From Rubrobacter calidifluminis (lineage in GTDB: Bacteria > Actinomycetota > Rubrobacteria > Rubrobacterales > Rubrobacteraceae), in assembly GCF_028617075.1 (NCBI RefSeq), contig NZ_JAQKGV010000006.1, forward strand, positions 1 through 64,000: a DNA stretch of 64,000 nt. Direction: 5' to 3'. The translations under genes and the position numbers were made by a program. Below the pieces are notes generated by a model. That model made no database searches, was not told the origin of the DNA, and saw nothing but the letters and a program-made list of their open reading frames with translations. This document shows, piece after piece, positions 15,188 to 22,736 of this stretch (position 1 is its first letter; each line of letters opens with the position of its first letter).

Positions 15188-15283
15188 CCCTCCGGGGATC
15201 CGAACCCACGCCGCTCCCTGCGGATATCTCCGGGCTGCCGTCTCTTCCTCGCATTGGATCTGGTATCGCCAGGGTTATGCCGT

Positions 15284-16024
15284 CTAACCCGGACGGCGGC
15301 AGAGCACGATCAGGTGGTCGCTCGCCGCGTCGAACGGCTCCCCCTCGAACCCGCCGTAGACCGCCTCGGGTTCGAACCCCGCGACCCTGAGCATCAGAAG
15401 CAGCTCGTCGCGGAAGGTCACGCGGATGGTGAGCTGGTGGCGGCGCATCTCGCGCAGCACGCCGTCCGCGCCGTAGAGCTCGTAGAAGAGCGTGATCTCC
15501 ATCAGCTGGGAGGCCGTATCGTAGCGCGAGACTGAGAGCCTCTCCAGCGTGCCGCCGTCCGGGAGCGAGCGGCTCAGGTCGTGGCGCAGCTCCGGGCCAC
15601 CGGACAGCTCCTCCGGCGAGAACGCCGAGACCTCCACGCCGAGCAGCCCGCCCGGCAGCAGGTGCTCGCGGGCGTTGCGCAGAAAGATGAGCGCGTCGTC
15701 CACCGAGAGCAGGCACAGGAACGAGTTGAACGCGCAGATGCCGAGCCCGTAGCGGTTCCCCAGCCTCACGCTGCGCATGTCGCCGCGGATCCATTCGACG
15801 CCCGGACCCTTCCTGCGCCCGACCCCGGCCATCGGTCCCGAGAGCTCGACGGCGGTCACCTCGTGGCCCGCCCCGGCGAGCCGCTTCGCTATGCGGCCCG
15901 TACCGACCCCCCACTCGACGACGGGGCCGCGTTCCCTTCCGGCGAGCGCGAGCCAGAACGGAACGTCGTGATCGTGGGCGTACTCCAGGTCGTAGAGGTC
16001 GGCGAGGGCGTCGTACTCGGGCAA
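15284..16024 (-). CDS. Class I SAM-dependent methyltransferase
   Basis: 246 residues. Begins PEYDALADLYDLEY, typical of small-molecule methyltransferases; motif I VVEWGVGTGRIAKRLAG; GLGICAFNSFLCLLS after the SAM pocket. TTG start with AAGGAG 7 nt upstream. Convergent with gltD across a 96-nt gap in which I see only a short hairpin at 15279-15297 overlapping this stop. Substrate unknown. Confidence 0.85.
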   Translation of the reverse strand: MPEYDALADLYDLEYAHDHDVPFWLALAGRERGPVVEWGVGTGRIAKRLAGAGHEVTAVELSGPMAGVGRRKGPGVEWIRGDMRSVRLGNRYGLGICAFNSFLCLLSVDDALIFLRNAREHLLPGGLLGVEVSAFSPEELSGGPELRHDLSRSLPDGGTLERLSVSRYDTASQLMEITLFYELYGADGVLREMRRHQLTIRVTFRDELLLMLRVAGFEPEAVYGGFEGEPFDAASDHLIVLCRRPG

Positions 16025-16052
16025 GTTCTGCTCCTTACGTAACGCCGGCGGA

Positions 16053-16058
16053 TATAAT
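16053..16058 (+). promoter_or_regulatory. -10 element of lemA-htpX
   Basis: TATAAT 37 nt before the lemA ATG and divergent from the methyltransferase gene. A GGAGGT Shine-Dalgarno precedes the ATG, so this message has a normal leader. Confidence 0.5.
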
Positions 16059-16094
16059 CTCCCGGTAGGTCATCTGAAAACCCGCGGAGGTCCC

Positions 16095-16655
16095 ATGGGA
16101 ACCGCCGGAACAATCATAGTAGTCGCCATCATAGCGCTCATCGTGCTCTACGTGATCTTCACCTACAACGGGCTGGTGCGGCGCAAGAACCAGGTCGAGG
16201 AGGCCTACCGGCAGATAGACGTCCAGCTCAAGCGGCGCTACGATCTGATCCCGAACCTCCTCGAAGGAGTCAAGCGCTACTTCAAGCAGGAGCAGCAGGT
16301 CCTCGAGGAGATAACGCGGGCACGCGCCGAGGCGATGAAGCCGCAGTCCCCGCGCGAGCAGGCACAGTCCGAGGCCCGGCTCTCCGGCGCGATAGGCAAC
16401 CTCTTCGCCGTCGCCGAGAACTACCCGGAGCTGCGCTCGAGCCGGGTGCTTTTGGACTTCCAGGAGGAGCTCGCCTCGACGGAGAACAAGATCTCCTTCG
16501 CCCGCCAGCACTACAACGACTCGGTGCAGGAGTACAACACGAAGATACAGAGCTTCCCAGCCGTCATCTTCGCCCGCGCGATGGGCTTCACCGAGCGGGA
16601 GTACTTCGAGGCCGAGGGCCCCGAGCGTGAGTCGGTGACCGTCTCCTACGACTAG
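16095..16655 (+). CDS. lemA: LemA family protein
   Basis: 186 residues. One N-terminal membrane helix (IIVVAIIALIVLYVIFTY) then the LemA helical bundle: YNGLVRRKNQVEEAYRQIDV, LKRRYDLIPNL, AVAENYPELRSS, ARQHYNDSVQEYN. The role of LemA is poorly known; it is very often next to HtpX/M48 proteases, as here (3-nt gap). Confidence 0.93.
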   Translation: MGTAGTIIVVAIIALIVLYVIFTYNGLVRRKNQVEEAYRQIDVQLKRRYDLIPNLLEGVKRYFKQEQQVLEEITRARAEAMKPQSPREQAQSEARLSGAIGNLFAVAENYPELRSSRVLLDFQEELASTENKISFARQHYNDSVQEYNTKIQSFPAVIFARAMGFTEREYFEAEGPERESVTVSYD

Positions 16656-16658
16656 AAG

Positions 16659-17624
16659 ATGAGAGGAGCGGCAGAGGCAACCTTCCGCGAGAGGATCGCG
16701 CGGAACAGGCGCAACAGCCTGCTTCTTTTCGTGACCTTCCTCGTCTTCGTCCTCGCCTTCGGCTACATCATCGGGTACGCCTGGGTAGGGGACCCGGCCG
16801 GAGCCTTCTTCGGGCTCGTCATCGCGTTCTTCGCCGGGGGCCTCTCCGGGCTGCTGAGCTACTACGCCGGGGACAAGATGGTCCTCGCCGCCTCCAGGGC
16901 GCGCCGCATCGAGCACGACGACGCCCCCGTTCTCTTCAACGTCGTCGAGGAGATGGCGATAGCCGCCGGGCTCCCGATGCCGAAGGTCTACGTCATCGAC
17001 GACTCCGCTCCGAACGCGTTCGCCACCGGGCGCGACCCCGAGCACGCCTCGGTCGCGGTGACCTCAGGACTTCTCGAGAAGCTCGACCGCGACGAACTGC
17101 AGGGCGTGATCGCGCACGAGATGAGCCACGTCAGGAACCTGGACATCCGCTACTCGATGCTGGTCGGCATCCTGGTCGGTACCACCGTCCTGATCGCCGA
17201 TTTCTTCCTCCGCAGCCTCTGGTGGGGCGGAGGGAGGCGCCGGAACGACCAGGGCAACGGCCAGCTGCAGCTCATCCTCATGATCGTCGCGCTGATCCTC
17301 GCGATACTCGCCCCGATCTTCGCCCGGCTGTTGCAGCTCTCGATCTCCCGCCAGCGCGAGTACCTGGCCGACGCCTCCGCCGTCGAGCTCACCCGCAACC
17401 CCAAGGGTCTCGCCGACGCGCTGGAGAAGATCGCAAAAGACCAGGAACCGCTCGAGGTCGCCAACCGTGCAACAGCCCACCTCTACATCGTCAACCCCAT
17501 AAAGCGCTTCGAGAAACACTCGCGCAGCCTCTTCTCCACCCACCCCCCGATAGAGGAGCGCATAAGGATCCTGCGCGCGATGGAGACCGGCGGCGTGCCG
17601 CAGACTGGACGGGACGCCGGATAG
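16659..17624 (+). CDS. htpX: HtpX-like M48 zinc metalloprotease
   Basis: 321 residues. Two N-terminal membrane helices, then the HExxH zinc motif in VIAHEMSHVRNLD, two more hydrophobic segments, and the third ligand region REYLADASAVELTR. Ends with FSTHPPIEERI, typical of M48B. Membrane-protein quality control in the inner membrane. Cotranscribed with lemA. Confidence 0.93.
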   Translation: MRGAAEATFRERIARNRRNSLLLFVTFLVFVLAFGYIIGYAWVGDPAGAFFGLVIAFFAGGLSGLLSYYAGDKMVLAASRARRIEHDDAPVLFNVVEEMAIAAGLPMPKVYVIDDSAPNAFATGRDPEHASVAVTSGLLEKLDRDELQGVIAHEMSHVRNLDIRYSMLVGILVGTTVLIADFFLRSLWWGGGRRRNDQGNGQLQLILMIVALILAILAPIFARLLQLSISRQREYLADASAVELTRNPKGLADALEKIAKDQEPLEVANRATAHLYIVNPIKRFEKHSRSLFSTHPPIEERIRILRAMETGGVPQTGRDAG

Positions 17625-17650
17625 GGGTTAAACTCTCTCCCTGCGACCTT

Positions 17651-17721
17651 TGCCGGGTGGTGTAACGGCAGCACGGCTGACTCTGGATCAGCTAGTCCTG
17701 GTTCGAATCCAGGCCCGGCAG
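17651..17721 (+). tRNA. tRNA-Gln (anticodon CTG)
   Basis: 71 nt. Acceptor strands TGCCGGG and CCCGGCA pair fully; anticodon stem GCTGA/TCAGC encloses loop CTCTGGA, giving anticodon CTG; T-loop GGTTCGAATCC is canonical. CCA is not encoded. Its 3' part is the prophage integration site; the sequence supplied on the prophage side restores an intact gene. Confidence 0.95.
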
Positions 17722-17725
17722 CTCC
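17674..17725 (+). repeat. attL core (52-bp direct repeat)
   Basis: Identical to 50348-50399. Covers the anticodon arm to 3' end of tRNA-Gln plus a few bases (ends GGCAGCTCC). Typical integration target for tyrosine integrases. Confidence 0.93.
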
Positions 17726-17727
17726 TC

Positions 17728-17754
17728 AAAAGCCTCCGTTTGCGGGGCTTTTTT
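17728..17754 (+). terminator. Intrinsic terminator after tRNA-Gln
   Basis: Stem AAAAGCCTC / GGGGCTTTT with a 7-nt loop and a run of six T (17749-17754). Lies just inside the prophage, so the phage brings a terminator for the reconstituted tRNA; the A tract also makes it work in the opposite direction for leftward prophage transcripts. Confidence 0.75.
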
Positions 17755-17805
17755 GTTTTGCCCTGTTGTGCGTTACCCCCATGAACCCCCGCCGACCCCC
17801 GTTGG

Positions 17806-17827
17806 GTTATGGTAAGCGTTATGGTAA
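17806..17827 (+). repeat. Left pair of GTTATGGTAA repeats (candidate integrase arm sites)
   Basis: GTTATGGTAA at 17806-17815 and 17818-17827, a 12-bp pitch, 81 bp inside the attL core. The same 10-mer occurs twice near attR. Same orientation on both sides. Fits arm-type binding sites of a tyrosine integrase. Confidence 0.7.
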
Positions 17828-17842
17828 TAATCATGGGTGACC

Positions 17843-18241
17843 TCATCGGGATAGCAGCCACTCGTCGAGTTCCTTGCGCGAGAATAGGATCCCACGCTCG
17901 GTGAGGTAGTGCTTCGGGATCTCGCCCTGGGCCACCACCTTCTCGAAGGCTTTCGGGGTTTTCTTGAGATAAGCTGCGGCCTCTTCGAAAGTCAGCCACT
18001 CGTCCGGGGCGATCTCCCTGAGCTCCCTCGCCGTCTTGGCCAGGCTTTCCGCAGTCTGAGCGATCGATGCTGCAATCGCTGCCAGTGCAGAGTTCTCAAA
18101 CTGCTGCAGCGCATCTCGTGATTCTCTGAGCGTCTTAGCGACTTGAAAGAGATCCAAAGAGCCGGGAGGCGCAGAAGGCGAGGGTGCTACATGGTGGGAA
18201 AGGGAAAGGAGGAGGTTTTCGCCTTTGGCTTCCCGGCTCAT
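17843..18241 (-). CDS. Excisionase-like HTH protein
   Basis: 132 residues. The last 50 residues form a HTH_17/excisionase winged helix: WLTFEEAAAYLKKTPKAF, EIPKHYLTERGILFSRKE, LDEWL. The N-terminal half is a predicted helical coil not usual in small Xis proteins. Lies next to attL and points to it; in the circular phage it would face the integrase across attP. Its -10 (TATACT, 18248-18253 on the minus strand) is 6 nt before the ATG and lies inside the 17-bp operator. Confidence 0.7.
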   Translation of the reverse strand: MSREAKGENLLLSLSHHVAPSPSAPPGSLDLFQVAKTLRESRDALQQFENSALAAIAASIAQTAESLAKTARELREIAPDEWLTFEEAAAYLKKTPKAFEKVVAQGEIPKHYLTERGILFSRKELDEWLLSR

Positions 18242-18242
18242 G

Positions 18243-18259
18243 TGCGTAGTATATACGCA
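18243..18259. promoter_or_regulatory. Phage operator 1 (TGCGTA-N5-TACGCA)
   Basis: Perfect 6-5-6 inverted repeat covering the xis -10 box. The same architecture occurs at 19618-19634. Extra half-sites follow in this gap: TGCGCA at 18263-18268 and TACGCA at 18294-18299, plus a separate 10-bp palindrome ATAGTACTAT at 18274-18283. Likely bound by a prophage repressor. Confidence 0.65.
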
Positions 18260-18331
18260 TTTTGCGCATTTGTATAGTACTATGTAGTCGTGTTACGCAA
18301 AGCTGGCGAGTAGAGAGGCAGGATCGCGTTG

Positions 18332-18616
18332 ATGGGAAGACAGAAAGTGCGTCAGTTTAGCCGCTCAGAGTTCGGCAAATGCCTCTACGACTTGATGCTC
18401 TCACGCGACATAGTCACTGCCAGAGAGCTAGCGGATAGGATGCAGGAGGCCGGGAAGAACACTACAGACAGAGTGATCAGGCAGTATTGGAGCGGCACGT
18501 CCAGGCCTTCGATCGCCTTCATGAAGAACCTGGCCGAGGTCCTCGAGCTGAGCAGAAACGAGAAGGCCCGGCTCGCGATGTCCGTCTACTACGACGATGA
18601 ATGGCGGGAGCTTTAG
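18332..18616 (+). CDS. XRE-type HTH regulator (Cro/CI-like)
   Basis: 94 residues from ATG 18332 (a TTG precedes it in frame). HTH region: ELADRMQEA, NTTDRVIRQYWSGTSRPS, MKNLAEVLELSRNEKARLA. Transcribed away from xis from the operator-bearing gap and running head-on into the two minus-strand genes to its right (stop codons directly adjacent). A candidate repressor or antirepressor of the lysogeny switch; which it is cannot be told from sequence. Confidence 0.65.
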   Translation: MGRQKVRQFSRSEFGKCLYDLMLSRDIVTARELADRMQEAGKNTTDRVIRQYWSGTSRPSIAFMKNLAEVLELSRNEKARLAMSVYYDDEWREL

Positions 18617-19018
18617 CTACTCTGCGCAGACCGGGGGAAGCTCACCTCGCTCCTGCATGTTCCGGATGATCGCCAGCGCCGGGTAGTCGGGGACTTTGGA
18701 AAGCCTGCGTATACCGTCCCAGGTGTTGTCGTACATACACGCAAGCCGCACGCGCTCCACCCAGTCCGGCCTCGCTCGCTCGATGATGAGCCGGAGCGCT
18801 TTTATTCGGCGGGGGTGCATATGTTCAAGGGCTCCAGGCTCATAGCAGAACATCCGCCCGCCCGAAGCCAGGCCATTTTCCAGAAGGCTTTTCGCCTCCC
18901 ACCAGAGTGCTTCGGCTTCCTCATCTGAGAGTCCATCCTTTAAGGCAAGAGTAGCAGGCGAAGGGTATTCGGTATACAAGGCATGAAGGGCTTCATCGCG
19001 GAATTCAACCCCTTCCAT
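18617..19018 (-). CDS. Prophage hypothetical protein (lysogeny region)
   Basis: About 133 residues. Helical, Trp/Arg-rich; contains LSDEEAEALWWEAKSLLE and RRIKALRLIIERARPDWVERV. No domain recognised. Start uncertain: ATG 19018 chosen; in-frame TTG 19057 and GTG 19039 would give longer forms that overlap the upstream gene more. Cotranscribed with the 19005-19487 gene. Confidence 0.55.
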   Translation of the reverse strand: MEGVEFRDEALHALYTEYPSPATLALKDGLSDEEAEALWWEAKSLLENGLASGGRMFCYEPGALEHMHPRRIKALRLIIERARPDWVERVRLACMYDNTWDGIRRLSKVPDYPALAIIRNMQERGELPPVCAE

Positions 19019-19487
19019 TACCTCCAGTACGCCGTCCACTTCCCTCTTCCTCCCCAACTTCTTTGCGCGCTTCCAAATCTAGCATATCCCGCCAGGCTTC
19101 AGGTGAGGCTTCCTCGGACTGCAAAACAGCGCAAAGACGCTCGAGATCCTCCCTCTCTTCCCGATCATGGATTTGTAGCCACGCATCGGTGAGTTCCATC
19201 GCTTGTTCTTTCGTGAGGTTGCCACCCTTGATCAACGCCCAGATAAACCTGAAAGGTGGCTTGCTTCGGGGTTGTCCTGCTTTCTCATGGCCGGCAGGCC
19301 ACTTGCGCATATATGTTCCCACGAGGCGACGATCTGCTTTATAGCCGCCGCGAGTCGCGATCTCGGCTATCTGTTCCTGTGTTTTGGCTCTGACATTCGG
19401 GGCGCTCATAACATGATCGATCGCCCATCCGAGCTCGTGCCACTCACTGGTCCTTGGCATCACCAACATCCCGTTTCGCTCCTTCAC
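19005..19487 (-). CDS. Putative phage repressor-like HTH protein
   Basis: 160 residues. Residues about 15-90 look like an extended XRE fold: LGWAIDHVMSAP, KTQEQIAEIATRGGYKADRR, VGTYMRKW, then FRFIWALIKGGNLTKEQAMEL. The C-terminus is acidic then Gly/Arg-rich. It is the first gene leftward from the gap holding the early promoter and operator 2, the usual place of a phage repressor. Family assignment is by general look only. Confidence 0.5.
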   Translation of the reverse strand: MKERNGMLVMPRTSEWHELGWAIDHVMSAPNVRAKTQEQIAEIATRGGYKADRRLVGTYMRKWPAGHEKAGQPRSKPPFRFIWALIKGGNLTKEQAMELTDAWLQIHDREEREDLERLCAVLQSEEASPEAWRDMLDLEARKEVGEEEGSGRRTGGNGRG

Positions 19488-19586
19488 TAGCCTTCACTAC
19501 ATACATACACACGATGTCATACGCAATAGTTTACCGCGAAGTTCCAAAAAATTGGCGTATAGAGCGCAAATAGTACGCAAAAAACG

Positions 19587-19634
19587 TAGACACACAAACC
19601 TGAATGAGATACACTGATGCGTAGAAGGTACGCA
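19587..19634 (+). promoter_or_regulatory. Early promoter with operator 2
   Basis: TAGACA (19587-19592), 17-nt spacer, TACACT (19610-19615), expected start near 19622. Operator TGCGTA-N5-TACGCA at 19618-19634 lies on the transcription start. More half-sites nearby: TACGCA at 19520-19525 and 19574-19579, GCGTA at 19555-19559 and 19639-19643. It would drive the early operon. Confidence 0.65.
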
Positions 19635-19707
19635 TAAAGCGTACGAAAAAAGACCGGCGGCGGTAGGAGCGCCCCGGTCACGGACCCAGAAACGGAGGTT
19701 CTGGATC

Positions 19708-20160
19708 GTGAAGAGTATAGCGGAGGAGAGGGCGCAGGTGCAGGTCCCGTCGTTCACGAATGGTGGGGAGTATGTCGTGAATCTCGACGCCGGGAAGTGC
19801 ACCTGCCCGGCGTATCGCTATCGCGGCGGCGAGTGCAAGCACCTCAGGCTGGCGCGGGCCGCTTCCCGCGCGGGTCTCGACATTTCTGGGGCTTCGCGCG
19901 GAATCCTGGCGGACGGGCGCCGGGTGGTAGTCGTGGACTCCATGGTCCACGATTATCAGCCCCGGACGTCCTCGCAGCGCTTCCAGTCCCAGATCTGGGG
20001 CTGGGGCTGGGGCACCTGGCAGCACTCGCTCTGTTTCGACGGCCGCCGCTGGCTGCGCGAGTCAACACGGATCGATGTGGGTGAGAGCCGGGTGGTAGAG
20101 GTGGACCCGGAGAACTGGCTCGAAGATCTCCCGGTCCACTGCATGGCGGGGGCGGCGTGA
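19708..20160 (+). CDS. SWIM zinc-finger protein
   Basis: 150 residues from GTG with GGAGG upstream. SWIM motif CTCPAYRYRGGECKH (CxCx..CxH) at about residues 32-46, preceded by the typical YVVNLDAGK strand. SWIM domains bind DNA or protein. The remaining ~100 residues are beta-rich with WGWGWGTW. First gene of the early operon; its TGA overlaps the next ATG. Confidence 0.75.
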   Translation: MKSIAEERAQVQVPSFTNGGEYVVNLDAGKCTCPAYRYRGGECKHLRLARAASRAGLDISGASRGILADGRRVVVVDSMVHDYQPRTSSQRFQSQIWGWGWGTWQHSLCFDGRRWLRESTRIDVGESRVVEVDPENWLEDLPVHCMAGAA

Positions 20161-20399
20161 TGGCCGCCCTCATCCGTGATTGGGCATGCGGCTGCCGGAT
20201 CGTGGTGTCCCTCGAGGAGGGTATAGACGAGCGTCATGCCTGTCCCGAGGCGGATGCGCTCCTGGCGCAAGAGGAGGAGGCGATATGGCTCGCCTCCATG
20301 ACCGGCGAGCCGGAGGATCAGAGGCGCGCGCGGGAGCTCGGCGAGCGCGTGCGGGAGCACTTCCGTAAGTACGGTCCGCCGGTGGAGGAGAGGCGATGA
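20160..20399 (+). CDS. Small early phage protein
   Basis: 79 residues. N-terminal WACGCRIVVSLEEG and a Cys/His pair (HACPEADALL) could form a small metal site; C-terminal half is a charged helix. ATG overlaps the previous stop (TGATG). Function unknown. Confidence 0.6.
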   Translation: MAALIRDWACGCRIVVSLEEGIDERHACPEADALLAQEEEAIWLASMTGEPEDQRRARELGERVREHFRKYGPPVEERR

Positions 20400-20662
20400 G
20401 ACGCCTCGACTGCTGGGAACCAGAAGAGCTCCTTCTCTACTACTTCCGCCAGGCCGGGGTGAATGTCTCCGGCGACGTGGAGGTGGAGATCAGGGCGATC
20501 GCCCGCGGCATCGTCGAGACCGCCGTAGAGGAGGCCAGGGAACAGATCCTCGACGAGATCTACGACAACATCTTCTGCGCCGGGTGCGGGGCGTTCCTGG
20601 GCCGCGAGCAGGCTCAGGGAAACGGACTCTGCGAGCGGTGCGAGGCTGAGGAGGTGTGCTGA
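20396..20662 (+). CDS. Small zinc-ribbon phage protein
   Basis: 88 residues. Helical N-terminal 60 residues, then a CAGCGAFLG...LCERC treble-clef-like CxxC...CxxC at the C-terminus. Overlaps both neighbours (ATGA and TGATG). Function unknown; perhaps a nucleic-acid-binding accessory. Confidence 0.6.
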   Translation: MRRLDCWEPEELLLYYFRQAGVNVSGDVEVEIRAIARGIVETAVEEAREQILDEIYDNIFCAGCGAFLGREQAQGNGLCERCEAEEVC

Positions 20663-20970
20663 TGGCCGCTCTGTACGACCACACAGCGGAGCCCGAGGTC
20701 ATCGAGGCCGCGGGTATGGAGGGCCCCTGCCTCGTGCCGGGGATCGAGCCGGCGATGGTCGAGCAGGGTGTTGCGTGCCTGCTGACCTGGCACCCGAAGG
20801 AGATGTGCTTCCAGGTGCTCTGCCTCGAGGCGGGGGCGATGAGGTACTGGAGGAGGACGACCGGCTCGCCGAATGTCGCCCGGATGTGGTGGGAGAGCGT
20901 GCTTTCGCTGCCGCTCTCCGACTGGGGCGTGAGGCGAATCGAGGAACTCACCGAGGGGATGGTTCCATGA
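20662..20970 (+). CDS. Early phage protein, unknown
   Basis: 102 residues, ATG overlapping the upstream TGA. Mixed alpha/beta, with CLLTWHPKEMCFQVLCLEAG and RMWWESVLSLPLSDWGVRRI. No domain recognised. Confidence 0.55.
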   Translation: MAALYDHTAEPEVIEAAGMEGPCLVPGIEPAMVEQGVACLLTWHPKEMCFQVLCLEAGAMRYWRRTTGSPNVARMWWESVLSLPLSDWGVRRIEELTEGMVP

Positions 20971-21170
20971 GCGAAGAGAGAAGGGAGCCGTACCTCCCGC
21001 CAGGCTACCGGGTTATTCTTTCCGACCCGGAGGTAGTCCAGCTGGTAGCACCTTGGGGCGACGTCATCTTTACGTGGAGCCGCTGGGGGGCGGCCCCGCG
21101 GAAGGTGGAGTCGCTCGCCTGGGACCACCACCGGCGCACCCGGAAATCCGCCATGGGGAAGGAGCGATGA
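20967..21170 (+). CDS. Small early phage protein
   Basis: 67 residues, ATGA overlap with the preceding gene. Contains PYLPPGYRVILSDPEVVQ and a basic C-terminus (HHRRTRKSAMGKER). No family recognised. Confidence 0.55.
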   Translation: MSEERREPYLPPGYRVILSDPEVVQLVAPWGDVIFTWSRWGAAPRKVESLAWDHHRRTRKSAMGKER

Positions 21171-21328
21171 GGGGCTGCAACCACGAGCAGGCGACCTACG
21201 CGCTGCGCGGACGGATGTGGACGATCCACTGCCATGCGTGCGGCGCGGATGGTCCTCTCGCGGAGACGGCGAGAGGGGCTGAGAGGAGGTTTCGTGAACC
21301 TGCCAGGGAGATATTTCGTGATGGATGA
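21167..21328 (+). CDS. Tiny zinc-binding phage protein
   Basis: 53 residues. CNHEQ...HCHACGADG gives a likely zinc site, similar in size and style to small phage zinc-ribbon or Lar-like proteins. ATGA overlap upstream. Confidence 0.5.
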   Translation: MRGCNHEQATYALRGRMWTIHCHACGADGPLAETARGAERRFREPAREIFRDG

Positions 21329-21548
21329 TCTCGCCGGGCGCTGCGTGCTCTACAGCGGCGATGCGGTCTATACGCGGGATACGGATGACTATATCGGCCC
21401 GCGTGCCGTCGCGCGGTTCGAGTCGTGCGTGAGCGACTACATGGTCGAGCGTGTCGCCAGGCTGGATCACGAGGCGCGCTTCGGCGGGCCCGGCGCGCGG
21501 ATCGCTCTGATCGAGCTCGCGAAGATCTTCATGGGAAGGGGGCGCTGA
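21294..21548 (+). CDS. Small early phage protein
   Basis: 84 residues from GTG 21294 (GAGGAGG just upstream); ATG 21321 is an alternative giving 75. Contains LAGRCVLYSGDAVYTRDTDD and a C-terminal helix. Unknown function. Stop overlaps the next ATG. Confidence 0.5.
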   Translation: MNLPGRYFVMDDLAGRCVLYSGDAVYTRDTDDYIGPRAVARFESCVSDYMVERVARLDHEARFGGPGARIALIELAKIFMGRGR

Positions 21549-21742
21549 TGGCGCTGGCTTACGAGAAGATCCAGAGCGGCGTCAGGCTCTACGAGTGCCG
21601 CGCATGCGGAAGGCATACGCCGGTACTGGTTGGGAGAGCGGGGCAGACGTACGTATCTCAGCTCCGCGCCCGGGGATGGCGGAAATACCGCCGCGGGGGC
21701 TGGCACTGCCCCGTGTGCGTCGCAAGAAGAGAGGAGCGGTAA
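21548..21742 (+). CDS. Small zinc-ribbon phage protein
   Basis: 64 residues with two Cys pairs, YECRACGRHTP and WHCPVCVARRE, a typical zinc ribbon. Basic between them (LRARGWRKYRRGG). Possibly nucleic-acid binding. Confidence 0.55.
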   Translation: MALAYEKIQSGVRLYECRACGRHTPVLVGRAGQTYVSQLRARGWRKYRRGGWHCPVCVARREER

Positions 21743-21744
21743 GC

Positions 21745-21942
21745 ATGGAAGATGCAAGCGACAAGATACAGTTCTTTGCGTACCTGCCGGAGATCCAGAG
21801 TGCGGTGAGCATCGGCAGGGACTCCTCCAGGATCAAGCTCGACGTGCCCGAGACGGATATAGCGGCGGCCATAAGGCTGGCCGCGTACGGGCGAGGCAAG
21901 AGTCTGCGTGTGACGGTGGAGATCGAGGGAGACGAGCTGTGA
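21745..21942 (+). CDS. Small early phage protein
   Basis: 65 residues, begins MEDASDKIQFFAYLPEIQSA, ends in the GTG overlap with the replication gene. Predicted alpha/beta (SRIKLDVPETDIAAAIRL, SLRVTVEIEGDEL). Family unknown. Confidence 0.55.
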   Translation: MEDASDKIQFFAYLPEIQSAVSIGRDSSRIKLDVPETDIAAAIRLAAYGRGKSLRVTVEIEGDEL

Positions 21943-22736
21943 GCGTCTGGGCGGAGAAGTGGGCATACGAGTGCCAGCCGCGCACGAGCGGCGCGAAATT
22001 CGTCCTCGTCTGTCTGGCGCATCACGCCGACGAGGAGGGTTACTGCTACCCGTCGCAGCGGCGCCTAGCGGCCATGACCGGGCTCAAAGAACGCGCCGTT
22101 CGCACACACCTCGCGGCGCTCGAGGAGGACGGGTTCATCAGACGCAAAGCGCGCCGCAGAGATGGACGGCGCACCTCCGATCTCATACAGCTTCTCATCC
22201 CTGAAGACGAGCTCAGGCTACCGGCAGAAATTGCCGCCAGCAGGAAAGCAACCGGCAAAAAACGACACGACCTACCGGCAAAAAACGACGCGAACAACCG
22301 GCAAAATTTGCCGGGGAAAGATCAGAAGAAAGGTCAGATAGAACAGTCAGAGTATGCGCTAGAAGAAGACTTCGCTAACGCTACGTCTTCTTCTAGCGGT
22401 GCGGACGGCAAGCCGCCGCACCGCGCGGATACATACGTCCGGATGATCGAGGACCAGTCACGTTTGCTAGGCGTTCCTCTCGACGATGACGAGAAGCTAC
22501 GTATCGGCTCGTATGCGAAGAACCTGATCGAGAAGAACAAGGCCGGGCCGCCACAGATGCTTCGGTGGGCGGCGCGCCTGGCGACGAGGCGGGCGGAGAA
22601 TCCGCGCATACGGCCGTCTCAGGCCTGGGCGGATGTGGCCTCGTGCTCCGGCGGAAGGCGTACGCGAGCAGGCAGTGAGTCGATAGCCGTAGTCGGGGTG
22701 TGCGAGGAAGACTACGACGACTGGACGGGGTGGTGA
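21939..22736 (+). CDS. Replication initiator-like winged-helix protein (lambda O-like)
   Basis: 265 residues. N-terminal winged helix: KFVLVCLAHHADEEGYCYPS, QRRLAAMTGLKERAVRTHLA, LEEDGFIRRKARR, the arrangement found in phage O/DnaD-type initiators. A middle segment repeats the theme LPAKN/NLPG (linker) before a C-terminal helical domain. GTG overlaps the previous stop; followed by the DnaC-like loader, as O is followed by P in lambdoid phages. Confidence 0.75.
   Translation: MSVWAEKWAYECQPRTSGAKFVLVCLAHHADEEGYCYPSQRRLAAMTGLKERAVRTHLAALEEDGFIRRKARRRDGRRTSDLIQLLIPEDELRLPAEIAASRKATGKKRHDLPAKNDANNRQNLPGKDQKKGQIEQSEYALEEDFANATSSSSGADGKPPHRADTYVRMIEDQSRLLGVPLDDDEKLRIGSYAKNLIEKNKAGPPQMLRWAARLATRRAENPRIRPSQAWADVASCSGGRRTRAGSESIAVVGVCEEDYDDWTGW

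Noticed and set aside
15188-15283. tRNA-like GGATCCGAACCC stretch after gltD
   Set aside because: On the minus strand it resembles a T-loop, but the T stem does not pair and no acceptor or anticodon arm can be built.
15279-15297. Hairpin GCCGTC-N7-GACGGC between gltD and the methyltransferase gene
   Set aside because: No T run on either side and it overlaps a stop codon; too weak to call a terminator.
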